A stretch of 64,000 nt of DNA from JAZKFT01 sp039925965 (GTDB lineage: Bacteria; Bacteroidota; Bacteroidia; Chitinophagales; Chitinophagaceae). Numbering within the stretch: the stretch's first letter is position 1; each line of letters starts with the position of its first letter. A model generated the notes under the pieces. That model was not told the DNA's origin and searched no databases. It saw only the letters and a list, made by a program, of their open reading frames with translations. The stretch covers positions 1 to 64,000 of the forward strand of contig JBDSXW010000035.1 in NCBI GenBank assembly GCA_039925965.1, in the 5' to 3' direction. A program made the position numbers and the translations under genes. Shown piece by piece: positions 1 through 7,657 of this stretch.

Positions 1-771
1 ATTGCTCAGCATTTCGCCTAATACTTCAGGGGTAATTTGTTGCTTGGCATCACTCCAGGCATTATCGGGGTCAATATGACTTTCTATGATAAGGCCATCA
101 AAATCTAGGTTAATTGCCTGCTGGGCCACGACTTGTAATATGTCTCTTCTGCCGCATATATGGCTTGGATCGTTGATCATCATCAGGCCTGGATTACGGC
201 GCTTCATTTCAATGGCCAAATGCCACATCGGGGCATTACGGTACTCTGTATTTCCGTAGCTGCTGAATCCACGATGGATCAATCCGACTGGTTGAACTCC
301 GGCACGTTGTATTCTTTCCACTGCACCACTCCACAACTCCAGGTCCGGGTTAATTGGATTTTTTATTAGAACGGGCACATTTACACCTTTTAAAGAATCG
401 GCAATCTCCTGTACGCTGAAAGGATTCACGGTTGTTCTTGCGCCGATCCACAATACATCCACATCAAAGTGCAACGCATCTTCTACCTGCTTGGCGGTTG
501 CTACCTCAACAGTCACTGGTAAGCCGGTTATTTTACGGGCTTGCTGCATCCAGGGAAGACCTTTGGTGCCTATACCTTCGAACAAACCGGGTTTGGTACG
601 GGGCTTCCAGATACCAGCCCGCAGCATATCTACTTTTCCAGTATTAGCAAGTCGGGTAGCGGTTTCTATCACCTGCTCCTCCGTTTCAGCACTGCACGGG
701 CCGCTGATAATCAACGGTCGTTTGCCCCATGTATCCTGAACGATTTCCTTCATTGTTTTTGTTGCTTCCAT
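1..771 (-). CDS. aroF: DAHP synthase (3-deoxy-7-phosphoheptulonate synthase), 3' end cut by window edge
   Basis: Catalyses the first shikimate step, condensing phosphoenolpyruvate and erythrose 4-phosphate. The 257 visible codons begin at an ATG (769-771) and contain the signature GPCSAE near residue 24 and the substrate-binding KPRTKPG, followed by conserved stretches such as LWIGARTT and NDPSHICGRRD. The frame is open at base 1, so the C-terminus lies outside. In Bacteroidota this gene type usually carries a C-terminal chorismate mutase domain; that part cannot be seen here. It is the last visible gene of the minus-strand aromatic operon, 113 bp after tyrA, and would be under the attenuator near 4024-4174. 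A second in-frame ATG lies at 751-753. Confidence 0.93.
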   Translation of the reverse strand, partial: MEATKTMKEIVQDTWGKRPLIISGPCSAETEEQVIETATRLANTGKVDMLRAGIWKPRTKPGLFEGIGTKGLPWMQQARKITGLPVTVEVATAKQVEDALHFDVDVLWIGARTTVNPFSVQEIADSLKGVNVPVLIKNPINPDLELWSGAVERIQRAGVQPVGLIHRGFSSYGNTEYRNAPMWHLAIEMKRRNPGLMMINDPSHICGRRDILQVVAQQAINLDFDGLIIESHIDPDNAWSDAKQQITPEVLGEMLSN

Positions 772-797
772 CGTTTTGTTTTTTGATGTATAATTTA

Positions 798-884
798 TTT
801 TTAATTTTTTGATGTCCGATGTGAGATTTGCCGTTAGTGCTATTGGATTTCATTGGCTCATTAGCTAATTTGCGTATTAGCTAA
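798..884. repeat. Intergenic short repeats between tyrA and aroF
   Basis: The spacer holds two phrase-like repeat families seen elsewhere in the window. The first, TTTTTTGATGTCCGATGT (near 805-822), is identical to the tract at 30004-30021 in front of pxpB and similar to one at 1743-1760. The second consists of overlapping CATTGGCTCATTAGCTAATT words (850-882), also found before ppa (37085-37160). No coding potential or terminator is visible. Confidence 0.6.
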
Positions 885-1733
885 TTATTTCAATATCCGT
901 TTGATGTCATTGGCCCGTACAATTAAGTCTTTCAGGTAATCGCTATTTTCCTTTTCCAGGCAGCTCTTGAATTTTCTTAACTGCGTAATATGCTCATTGA
1001 GTACATCCAGGATATTTTCTTTGTTCTGCATAAAGATGGGCACCCACATCGCCGGGTTACTCTTGGCCAAACGTACGGTACTTTCAAAACCGGTACTCGC
1101 CATCTCAAAAATCGTATCCTCTTCTTTCTCTTTTTCAAGTACAGTATTTGCCAGGGCGAAGGATGTGATATGCGATATATGGCTGATATAGGCCACGTGC
1201 ATATCGTGTGCGTCCGCGTCCATATAAATCAGGTGCATCCCAATTTGCCGGTATAATTCTTCAACGGTCGCCATGGCATCCAGGTCGCTTTTTTCCTTTT
1301 CACAGATCACACAGGTGCGGCCAATAAATGCATTTCTTACTGCCGCTTCCGGCCCACTGTATTCAGTACCCCACATCGGGTGACTTGCTACATACCTGCT
1401 GCGCATCGGGTGTCCGTCCACGAGGGCACAAATAGCATGCTTTGTAGAACCTGCATCCACGACAATCTGATTGCTTGTAACCAGGTCCATGATGGTTTGC
1501 ATCACAGGCAATGTCGTGTCCACCGGTATTGCCACGTAGATCAGATCCGCCTTTTTAACAGCTTCGTCCAAAGGCAGCATTTCATCCACCAGCCCAAGTT
1601 CCAGGGCTTTATCCCCGCTGGCCCTGGTACGGCTGACGCCAATTACATGATTAACCAGCCCCTTATCTTTTAGTGCCAGGCTCAGCGACCCGCTAATTAA
1701 CCCTACGCCTACGATGGTGATTGTATCGAACAA
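885..1733 (-). CDS. tyrA: Prephenate dehydrogenase
   Basis: Oxidatively decarboxylates prephenate to 4-hydroxyphenylpyruvate, the tyrosine branch. The N-terminus has a Rossmann motif (GVGLISGS, residues 9-16) and the middle has the conserved SHPMWGTEYSGPEAA segment that contributes the catalytic His and substrate contacts. The 282 residues fit the family without an added ACT domain. The start is a TTG (1731-1733): no in-frame ATG lies between it and the upstream stop, and the protein begins directly with the first beta strand (FDTITIVG). It is 51 bp downstream of the aminotransferase gene and 113 bp upstream of the DAHP synthase, within one operon. Confidence 0.93.
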   Translation of the reverse strand: MFDTITIVGVGLISGSLSLALKDKGLVNHVIGVSRTRASGDKALELGLVDEMLPLDEAVKKADLIYVAIPVDTTLPVMQTIMDLVTSNQIVVDAGSTKHAICALVDGHPMRSRYVASHPMWGTEYSGPEAAVRNAFIGRTCVICEKEKSDLDAMATVEELYRQIGMHLIYMDADAHDMHVAYISHISHITSFALANTVLEKEKEEDTIFEMASTGFESTVRLAKSNPAMWVPIFMQNKENILDVLNEHITQLRKFKSCLEKENSDYLKDLIVRANDIKRILK

Positions 1734-1784
1734 AATGTTTTGAATTTTTGATGTCTGATGTTCTTTAGTCTTTCATTTCCACAT

Positions 1785-2933
1785 TCATCCTTGTATTCTC
1801 TCAATTGCTTCCTGTATTTTTTCCTCCTTACAACATAGGCTCACTCTTATATATCCATCACCCGCCGTTCCAAAAATTCCACCCGGGGTAATGAATACAT
1901 TGCTGTTGTATAATACCTCATTGCTTAATTCGTACCCTGTTTTGTATTTTGTCGGCACCGTTGCCCAAACAAACATGCCCGCCTGGCCTTTTGTATACGT
2001 ACAGTTGAGTAAATCCAGTAATTCAAATACCTTCAATCTCCGCCTTGCATATACAGCATTTACGCTCTGGTACCAATCCTTATCAAGACTCAAAGCCTTT
2101 GCAGCAGCGAGTTGTACGGGTAGGAACATGCCACTGTCCATATTACTTTTAAATCGCAATACCTCATCGATGCGTTCCTTAGAAGCAATCATCATGCCTA
2201 CTCTCCAGCCGGCCATATTCTGGCTTTTACTCAGGCTGTTGAGTTCGATTACCACGTCTTTTGCGCCTTCAATTCCCAGCAGGCTCATGGGTTGGTCATT
2301 CAGAATAAAACTGTAGGGATTGTCATGAATGATGAGAATATTATATTGTTTGGCAAACGTGATCAGTTGCTCAAATAATTCTTTTGATGGCAATTGCCCG
2401 GTAGGCATCTGCGGATAATTCACAAACATCAGTTTTACGCCATGTGTGTTAATAGCTGCGAGGTCGGGAAACCAGTTATTAGCTGCCGTCAGTTCGTAAT
2501 CTACGCATTCACCACCCGCCAGTTTCACAGCGCTGCGATAAGTGGGATAGCCGGGATTGGGTAACAACACCTTATCGCCCGCATCAAGATAAGTCATACA
2601 AATGTGCATAATCCCTTCCTTACTGCCGATAAGTGGCAATATTTCCGATGCCGGGTCCAGATCAACCGCATACCATTTTTTATACCAACCGCTAATGGCG
2701 TCGCGAAGCACAGGAGAACCCTTATAATTCTGGTAAGCATGGTTATTCGGCTTTGCGCTTTCTTCCTGTAATGTCTTTATTACATCCTGGTGCGGCGGCA
2801 GATCCGGGCTACCGATGCCTAGATTGATCACATTTTTTCCGGCGCTATTCATCTCTTCTATCTCTCTCAGCTTGGTGGAGAAATAGTATTCGCCAATGCC
2901 TTCGAGTCGTTTGGATGTTGCAATCTTCATCAT
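1785..2933 (-). CDS. PLP-dependent class I/II aminotransferase (probable aromatic aminotransferase)
   Basis: Fold-type I aminotransferase. PLP-lysine context is LNSLSKSQNMAGWRVGM; the cofactor-binding NYPQMPTGQ resembles the usual NYPxNPTG with Met in place of Asn. The N-terminal INLGIGSPDLPPH is family-typical. Its place between pheA and tyrA suggests that it transaminates phenylpyruvate and 4-hydroxyphenylpyruvate; sequence alone does not exclude an aspartate or diaminopimelate substrate. An upstream TTG (2973-2975) would add 14 residues, mostly charged Lys/Arg from an A-rich leader, so the double ATG at 2928-2933 is the more likely start. About 382 residues. Confidence 0.88.
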   Translation of the reverse strand: MMKIATSKRLEGIGEYYFSTKLREIEEMNSAGKNVINLGIGSPDLPPHQDVIKTLQEESAKPNNHAYQNYKGSPVLRDAISGWYKKWYAVDLDPASEILPLIGSKEGIMHICMTYLDAGDKVLLPNPGYPTYRSAVKLAGGECVDYELTAANNWFPDLAAINTHGVKLMFVNYPQMPTGQLPSKELFEQLITFAKQYNILIIHDNPYSFILNDQPMSLLGIEGAKDVVIELNSLSKSQNMAGWRVGMMIASKERIDEVLRFKSNMDSGMFLPVQLAAAKALSLDKDWYQSVNAVYARRRLKVFELLDLLNCTYTKGQAGMFVWATVPTKYKTGYELSNEVLYNSNVFITPGGIFGTAGDGYIRVSLCCKEEKIQEAIERIQG

Positions 2934-2975
2934 TTCTGTTTTTTTTCTTTTTCTTCCCTCGTTCTCTAGTTTCAA

Positions 2976-3098
2976 AGTTCACAAGTTCCAATATTCAATA
3001 GTTCACATCTTCATTGCGTTAGACACTTAGTTTCAAATAGGCCGAAAGCGTTAAACATTACTAAACCCTAAACTTCTAAACTTTTAAACCCTGATTCC
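2976..3098. repeat. Intergenic tract with short repeats between pheA and the aminotransferase
   Basis: Non-coding spacer containing words found in other gaps: AAAGTTCACAAGTTCC (2974-2989) recalls the GTTCACRAGTTC family at 46752-46785, and the run of CTAAAC/TTCTAAAC words at 3058-3086 is the reverse complement of the GTTTAGGG/GTTTAGAAG words at 46676-46745. No hairpin strong enough for a terminator was seen, so transcription probably continues. Confidence 0.55.
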
Positions 3099-3989
3099 TT
3101 ACCCTTTCTGGTAAACACCTAACACTTTTAGTTCTTCTGTTAATGGTGTAATCGCCTCGATTACGGTCTCAAATTGCGCCCTGCCGTCTATTTCCATATC
3201 TGCATGAAAACTATATCTCCAGTCGCTTCCGGGTATCGGCATGCTTTGTAACTTACTCAGGTTGATGCCTCCATCTGCGATTTTCGTGAGCACTTTCGCA
3301 AGACTTCCTTTGCTATGATCCGTGTTGAAAACGATAGACGCTTTATCAGGATTTTCAATTGGCAACGCCTTATCGGGTCTTTGTAAAATAAGAAACCTGG
3401 TATAGTTATTCTTGAGTGTATGAATATTGGGGGCTATCATATCCAATTGAAATAAGTCGGCGGCAAGTTCACCTGCGATAGCAGCAATATGCTTGCTTTT
3501 GTGCTGGTGTACATGCTTGGCACTCAACGCTGTATCTTCGGTTTCAATTAATTTCCAATTGTGCTTTTCCAGGAAATCTATGCATTGTAAAATGGCCATC
3601 GGGTGGCTATGCACTTCCCGGATATCTTCCAGCTTAACGCCGGGATTTACCATCAGGTTTTGCTTAATCTGCAAATACACTTCGCCAACGACCTGGAGAT
3701 GGGCTTTTTGCAACAGGTTATAATTGGGTAAAATGCTGCCGGCAATACTGTTTTCAATGGCCATCACACCGCCATCGCTTTCCTTTTTGCTGCCTGCTAT
3801 CTTAACCACCTCCCTGAAAGTAGCACATGGCAGTGCTTCTACTGCTTCCCCAAAATACTGTCGGGCCGCTACCTGGTGAAAACTGCCTTCGTGGCCCTGT
3901 ATCGAAACCCGGATGCCCTGTCCGCGATCATTGGAAATATTTGGTGCAATCATTTCAACTGGCGATGACATTGTGTTAGTTGGTACCAT
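3099..3989 (-). CDS. pheA: Prephenate dehydratase with C-terminal ACT domain
   Basis: Converts prephenate to phenylpyruvate. The catalytic domain begins around VSIQGHEGSFHQVAA and ends with NNYTRFLIL, which contains the conserved T-R-F catalytic motif. The last 80 or so residues (KASIVFNTDHSKGSLAKVL onward) form an ACT domain, expected to bind phenylalanine for feedback control. The frame extends upstream to a TTG at 4023-4025, but that codon lies in the U-tract of an intrinsic terminator, so the ATG at 3987-3989 is chosen; ATGs at 3969-3971 and 3951-3953 are alternatives. There is no fused chorismate mutase. First structural gene of the attenuated operon. Confidence 0.94.
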   Translation of the reverse strand: MVPTNTMSSPVEMIAPNISNDRGQGIRVSIQGHEGSFHQVAARQYFGEAVEALPCATFREVVKIAGSKKESDGGVMAIENSIAGSILPNYNLLQKAHLQVVGEVYLQIKQNLMVNPGVKLEDIREVHSHPMAILQCIDFLEKHNWKLIETEDTALSAKHVHQHKSKHIAAIAGELAADLFQLDMIAPNIHTLKNNYTRFLILQRPDKALPIENPDKASIVFNTDHSKGSLAKVLTKIADGGINLSKLQSMPIPGSDWRYSFHADMEIDGRAQFETVIEAITPLTEELKVLGVYQKG

Positions 3990-4023
3990 TTTTCGTTTGC
4001 GTCGTTCTTTGTGGCTATGCGCC

Positions 4024-4057
4024 AAAATAAAAATCCCAGCCTGATGAGGCCGGGATT
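4024..4057 (-). terminator. Attenuator terminator hairpin of the phe/tyr operon
   Basis: On the minus strand a 10-bp stem AATCCCGGCC / GGCTGGGATT (one G-U pair) closes a 6-nt loop and is followed by TTTATTTT. It lies between the aromatic leader peptide and pheA, so it would stop transcription before the operon unless prevented. Its 5' arm is also the 3' half of the competing antiterminator (4046-4055). Confidence 0.88.
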
Positions 4058-4115
4058 CTTTATGTTGAGTAATTTTTGATCTTATTTCACTTTCAACAAA
4101 AGCATTCCCGGCCTC
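4046..4115 (-). promoter_or_regulatory. Antiterminator pairing of the pheA attenuator
   Basis: GAGGCCGGGA (4115 down to 4106), inside the leader coding region just after the aromatic codons, is perfectly complementary over 10 bp to TCCCGGCCTC (4055 down to 4046), which includes most of the terminator's 5' arm. The two structures cannot coexist. A ribosome stalled on the last Tyr/Phe codons (4121-4129) would leave the first strand free and favour read-through. No convincing third, protecting hairpin was found. Confidence 0.82.
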
Positions 4116-4174
4116 TTACTAAAATAGTAGAAGTAAAAAGTAAAGAATGTAAAATAGGCTCTTGCTGCGTTCAT
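4082..4174 (-). CDS. pheL: Phe/Tyr-rich leader peptide of the aromatic operon
   Basis: A 30-codon reading frame, ATG at 4172-4174 to TAA at 4082-4084. Residues 7-18 read YFTFFTFYFYYF: six Phe and four Tyr in twelve positions, followed by SKRPGM. Translation would be slow only when charged tRNA-Phe or tRNA-Tyr is scarce, which fits an operon that makes both amino acids. The antiterminator strand begins six bases after the last aromatic codon, the expected geometry for ribosome-mediated attenuation as described for enterobacterial pheA and trp leaders. Function is inferred from this architecture. The symbol is used by analogy. Confidence 0.87.
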   Translation of the reverse strand: MNAARAYFTFFTFYFYYFSKRPGMLLLKVK

Positions 4175-4178
4175 GGCC

Positions 4179-4210
4179 CGAAAGTATAGTATAGTGTTTT
4201 AATGGACAAA
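4179..4210 (-). promoter_or_regulatory. Probable Bacteroidota-type promoter for the leader peptide and aromatic operon
   Basis: On the minus strand TTTG (4210-4207) is followed after 20 bp by TACTTTCG (4186-4179), one mismatch from the TAnnTTTG -7 box. The leader ATG starts only 4 nt after this box, so the transcript would begin at or next to the AUG and be nearly leaderless. Confidence 0.5.
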
Positions 4211-4352
4211 AATATTTTCAACATTTGTACAATTAACCTGAAATTTCTCTACATTTCTAAATGATTCATTGAAAATCCTTCATTAACTATCCGGTCTTTC
4301 ACCCTTATTTTATCATCCGCCTATTTTCTTGAAAGTAGTTGATTTGGCTGAA

Positions 4353-4391
4353 ACTAAAAAAGTAACCATTTGGATTGGTTACTTTTTTAGT
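4353..4391 (-). terminator. Terminator downstream of the DEAD-box helicase
   Basis: A perfect 15-bp stem (4353-4367 with 4377-4391) encloses a 9-nt loop. Each arm has a run of six A or T, giving a U-rich 3' side on either strand, so it can act in both directions. It sits 48 bp past the helicase stop codon. Confidence 0.9.
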
Positions 4392-4438
4392 AGTTCTATT
4401 GTAAAGCCATCTTATTATTCCAGGGTTAACATTCCTTA

Positions 4439-6136
4439 TTAATCATCAGATTTACGACGATCTCCGGTGTCGGCATCGTTCATCCGGATCTTACGGCCTT
4501 TGTACATTTTACCATCTATGGATTTGATCATCCTGTTCATAGAACCAGATTCTACTTCTACCCAGCTGTTCATATCCCGCATGTCGATTTTTCCGAGTGC
4601 TTCCTTTTTCAAGTCGCTCATGTCGAGAATGAATTGTAAAAAACTGGCTTTGTAAAACCCATCCTTGGTACCGAGATTTACAAACAAACGACTATAACCA
4701 GTAGCGCCACGGCTAAAGGTACGGCCCTGTGTATCGCGGTCACGATCACGTGGACCAGCTGCAGACCGGTCACCGTCGCGCATCGGCGTACGCTCCCGGC
4801 GCTTATCGTCCTGACGTAAGTTCAGATCAACTGCATTTTCGTAATATTTCAAAAAGCGGTCGAACTCCAAACCAGCTACCCGCTGCAGAATCTCTTCTTT
4901 GCTAACATCTGCAAACCTTTCATTCAACAACGGGATATACGTTTCGTATTCGCCATGGCTGATATCAGTGCTCATCATCTTGTCGATAAAATGGAAGAAC
5001 TGTTTGCGGCAAACGTCCTTACCACTTGGTATATCCAGTTTGTGGAACTTATTATTTACCAGTCTCTCAATGCTGCGGAGTTTGTACACATCTTTAGCAG
5101 AAAGGATCGAAATACATATACCCTGGTTACCGGCGCGACCTGTCCGGCCACTGCGGTGGGTATATACTTCAATATCATCAGGGAGCTCGTAGTTGATTAC
5201 ATGGGTAATTTCCTTTACGTCGATACCCCGGGCTGCAACATCAGTAGCTATTAAAAGCTGGATAGTCTTTTGACGAAAACGGCTCATCACCGCATCACGT
5301 TGCTGCTGGCTGAGATCGCCATGCAATGCTTCAATGTCGTACCCTTCGCGGGTAAGGGTTTCTGTAATTCCCTGCGCATCCAGTTTAGTACGTGTAAAAA
5401 TAATCCCATACATGCCGGGATTAAAATCGATGATGCGCTTTAACACCTCGTAGCGGTATTGGCTGGAAGCTATGCAATACTGGTGATCGATATTTACGTT
5501 GGTAGAATTTACCTTTCCTATAGTAATCTCTGCAGGCGTTTTCATAAAACGTTTGCTGATCTGTCTTACTTCAGACGGCATGGTAGCACTAAATAACCAG
5601 GTGCTCTGGCGATTGGGGGTAAACTGCAGCACATGTTCGATATCCTCCCGGAAACCCATATTCAACATTTCGTCAGCCTCATCCAATACTACGTAGTGGA
5701 TCTGGCTCAGGTCGATAGCTTTGCGCTCAATCAAGTCAATTAAACGACCGGGGGTGGCGACAACGATATGGGTACCTTTTTTGAGATCCCGTATCTGCAT
5801 GCTAATAGAAGTACCGCCATAAACTGGCGCCACATTGATTCCCGCCTGGTGTTTCTTGAATTTCTTCATATCCTCAGTAATCTGGATACAAAGTTCACGG
5901 GTAGGGCAAATGATCAATGCCTGCGGAAACCGCTGTTCTTTATCAATTAGTTGTAATAAGGGCAACCCAAAAGCGGCTGTTTTACCGGTTCCGGTAGAAG
6001 CAAGGCCAATGAAATCTTTGGTACCCGCCAGCAAAATAGGAATCGCCTGTTCCTGGATGGGCGTAGGCTCGGTAAATCCAAGCGCTGTAATTGATTGAAG
6101 CAAACCGGCTTCAATACCTAATTCTTCGAAAGTCAT
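4439..6136 (-). CDS. DEAD-box ATP-dependent RNA helicase with DbpA-type RNA-binding domain
   Basis: RNA duplex unwinding enzyme of the DeaD/CsdA class. Order of motifs: Q motif EPTPIQEQAIP, Walker A ASTGTGKT (46-53), PTRELC, DEAD (152-155), SAT in LFSATMP, IIFTRTK, then ATDVAARGIDV and HRSGRTGRAG. A charged linker (RRERTPMRDGDR) leads to a C-terminal DbpA-like RNA-recognition domain (YSRLFVNLGTKDGFY onward) and a basic tail. At 565 residues it has the usual length. Members assist ribosome assembly or mRNA turnover in the cold. The gene stands alone with its own terminator and a long untranslated upstream region. Confidence 0.95.
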   Translation of the reverse strand: MTFEELGIEAGLLQSITALGFTEPTPIQEQAIPILLAGTKDFIGLASTGTGKTAAFGLPLLQLIDKEQRFPQALIICPTRELCIQITEDMKKFKKHQAGINVAPVYGGTSISMQIRDLKKGTHIVVATPGRLIDLIERKAIDLSQIHYVVLDEADEMLNMGFREDIEHVLQFTPNRQSTWLFSATMPSEVRQISKRFMKTPAEITIGKVNSTNVNIDHQYCIASSQYRYEVLKRIIDFNPGMYGIIFTRTKLDAQGITETLTREGYDIEALHGDLSQQQRDAVMSRFRQKTIQLLIATDVAARGIDVKEITHVINYELPDDIEVYTHRSGRTGRAGNQGICISILSAKDVYKLRSIERLVNNKFHKLDIPSGKDVCRKQFFHFIDKMMSTDISHGEYETYIPLLNERFADVSKEEILQRVAGLEFDRFLKYYENAVDLNLRQDDKRRERTPMRDGDRSAAGPRDRDRDTQGRTFSRGATGYSRLFVNLGTKDGFYKASFLQFILDMSDLKKEALGKIDMRDMNSWVEVESGSMNRMIKSIDGKMYKGRKIRMNDADTGDRRKSDD

Positions 6137-6420
6137 TCAGTGATAATTTTAATTAGATAAAATGGAACATACCGTTGCAACGATCAAAATCATCGCAAAT
6201 TATTTTTCGGGAGCCCATTAAAAAATGATCGGGTGCAGGTTACCTTAATATGATTAAAAGCTTCAACCCATAACCTCCCAGGTTGATAAACAAGCCTTCA
6301 CCCTTTTTAAATCCAATCATTCTAATCGGTTGCGCCCTGGCAACACGGATGTATATCTAATTAAAACGCCTGGACAACTGGTGCGGCGATGCATTCATCT
6401 CAAAGCCGCATTTAAAAAAG
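6137..6420. other. Gap upstream of the helicase gene
   Basis: No convincing gene. It should hold the promoter and 5' leader of the helicase on the minus strand. Long 5' leaders are common for cold-induced helicases, but no specific element was recognised. Confidence 0.5.
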
Positions 6421-6448
6421 AAGCCCTCCCTAAGAATAGGGACGGCTT
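6411..6448 (-). terminator. Terminator after the small repeat lipoprotein
   Basis: 12-bp stem with one internal mismatch (6421-6432 with 6437-6448), loop AGAA. On the minus strand the hairpin is followed by CTTTTTTAAA. It lies 33 bp past the stop of the 73-residue lipoprotein. Confidence 0.85.
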
Positions 6449-6481
6449 AACGATTGCTTGCCATATGAAAAATCTTTAGAA

Positions 6482-6703
6482 TTACTTCATTCTAGTGGTG
6501 TCCATCTTGCTCTTAGCTGTATCCATTGCAGCTTTAGCCGTATCCATTGCAGCTTTAGAAGCATCCATTGCAGCATTAGCAGCTTTCATAGAATCTTGTC
6601 TTGCAACTTCTCTCAAAGAATCTTGAGTAGATGTTGAAGTACTAGTTTCAGTACAAGAAACCATTGCAGCAGCTATTACAGCTACGAAAAATAATTTTTT
6701 CAT
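6482..6703 (-). CDS. Small lipoprotein with AAMDTAK repeats
   Basis: 73 residues. The N-terminus MKKLFFVAVIAAAMVSC is a lipoprotein signal with lipobox MVSC (Cys17). After a Ser/Thr-rich linker the mature part repeats seven-residue units (AAMDASK, AAMDTAK, AAMDTAK, then SKMDTTR), so it may form a short amphipathic helix or coiled coil, loosely like the small periplasmic lipoproteins that tether or space the envelope. No enzyme motif. Own terminator downstream; the A/T-rich leader before the ATG lacks a Shine-Dalgarno site. Function unknown. Confidence 0.8.
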   Translation of the reverse strand: MKKLFFVAVIAAAMVSCTETSTSTSTQDSLREVARQDSMKAANAAMDASKAAMDTAKAAMDTAKSKMDTTRMK

Positions 6704-7093
6704 TTTAATTTTTTTTGTTTGTGATGAATTTGGTGTTTATACTGGGAGGTGTTAAAAGGTAACCGCCTATTTGCAAAATAATTTTTGATTTTTTGAGAAA
6801 AACGCATAAAACCGCTGTTTAAGGTTTTTTTAGGTCTGAGTACCTTATATCGTCCGTTGCCAGCTTCCCCTACTTCCACATTAATGGAATTTAGATAAGG
6901 ATGCGGTACTGATCTGTCGTCGCACGATCTATTATATTGGTATTGTCGGGATGGAAATCTTAACTATAAAGGCACGACCAAGGCTACCACATTTTGAATG
7001 CAGGTATCAATAGATCAAACCAGTTTTGATTTTCTTTTTCCAATTTCAAATAACGGGTTACTATTTTTAGCACCTCGTATTAAAATCAGGAAT
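6704..7093. other. Divergent gap between lipoprotein and sigma factor genes
   Basis: AT-rich intergenic sequence that must hold both divergent promoters. An ATG at 6998 is in frame with the sigma factor, but the 32 codons it would add read as low-similarity sequence (MQVSIDQTSFDF and onward), so this part is treated as leader. No hairpin or repeat stands out. Confidence 0.4.
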
Positions 7094-7657
7094 GTGAAAG
7101 CTGAAAACAACGAAAAAGAATTATTGGAAGGACTGGCTAGAAATGACTCAAGGTCAGTTGAAATTTTGTATAAGCACAATTTCAGCATGATTCAGTCTTT
7201 TATCATTCAAAACAATGGTACATACGACGATGCAAGGGATATATTCCAGGAGGCGATGATGGTGCTGTATGAAAAGTCTAAAGACGAAAATTTCCTGCTG
7301 ACCTCTCAAATCAAGACATACGTATATTCTATATGCAGGCGGCTTTGGCTCAAACGACTTCAACACAATTCAAAATTTGTGGCTCCGGTGGATAGCTTGC
7401 AGGATACGATTCCCGTGGAAGAAGAAATAGAACAAAAGCAAAAGCTTGATGATAACTTTGAAATGATGGATGCAGCGATGAAAAGCCTCGGCGAACCCTG
7501 TAAAAGTTTGTTGGAAGCTTACTACATCAACAAGAAGCACATGACGGAGATAGCCGACGAATTTGGGTACACCAATGCAGACAATGCCAAAAACCAGAAG
7601 TACAAGTGTCTGATGCGACTAAAGAAATTATTTTTTGCTCAATATAAAAATGTGTGA
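7094..7657 (+). CDS. ECF-type RNA polymerase sigma factor
   Basis: Sigma-70 family regulator of about 187 residues. Region 2 is seen in SRSVEILYKHNFSMIQSFI and YDDARDIFQEAMMVLYEK; region 4 (helix-turn-helix) lies near KSLLEAYYINKKHMTEIADEFGY. It starts either at an in-frame ATG (6998) or at GTG 7094; the GTG is preferred because family members start only a few residues before the KELLEGLARND helix. Its stop overlaps the ATG of the next gene (TGATG at 7655-7659), so the two are co-translated. The neighbour's N-terminal part looks like a membrane-tethered anti-sigma domain, suggesting direct control. Confidence 0.88.
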   Translation: MKAENNEKELLEGLARNDSRSVEILYKHNFSMIQSFIIQNNGTYDDARDIFQEAMMVLYEKSKDENFLLTSQIKTYVYSICRRLWLKRLQHNSKFVAPVDSLQDTIPVEEEIEQKQKLDDNFEMMDAAMKSLGEPCKSLLEAYYINKKHMTEIADEFGYTNADNAKNQKYKCLMRLKKLFFAQYKNV

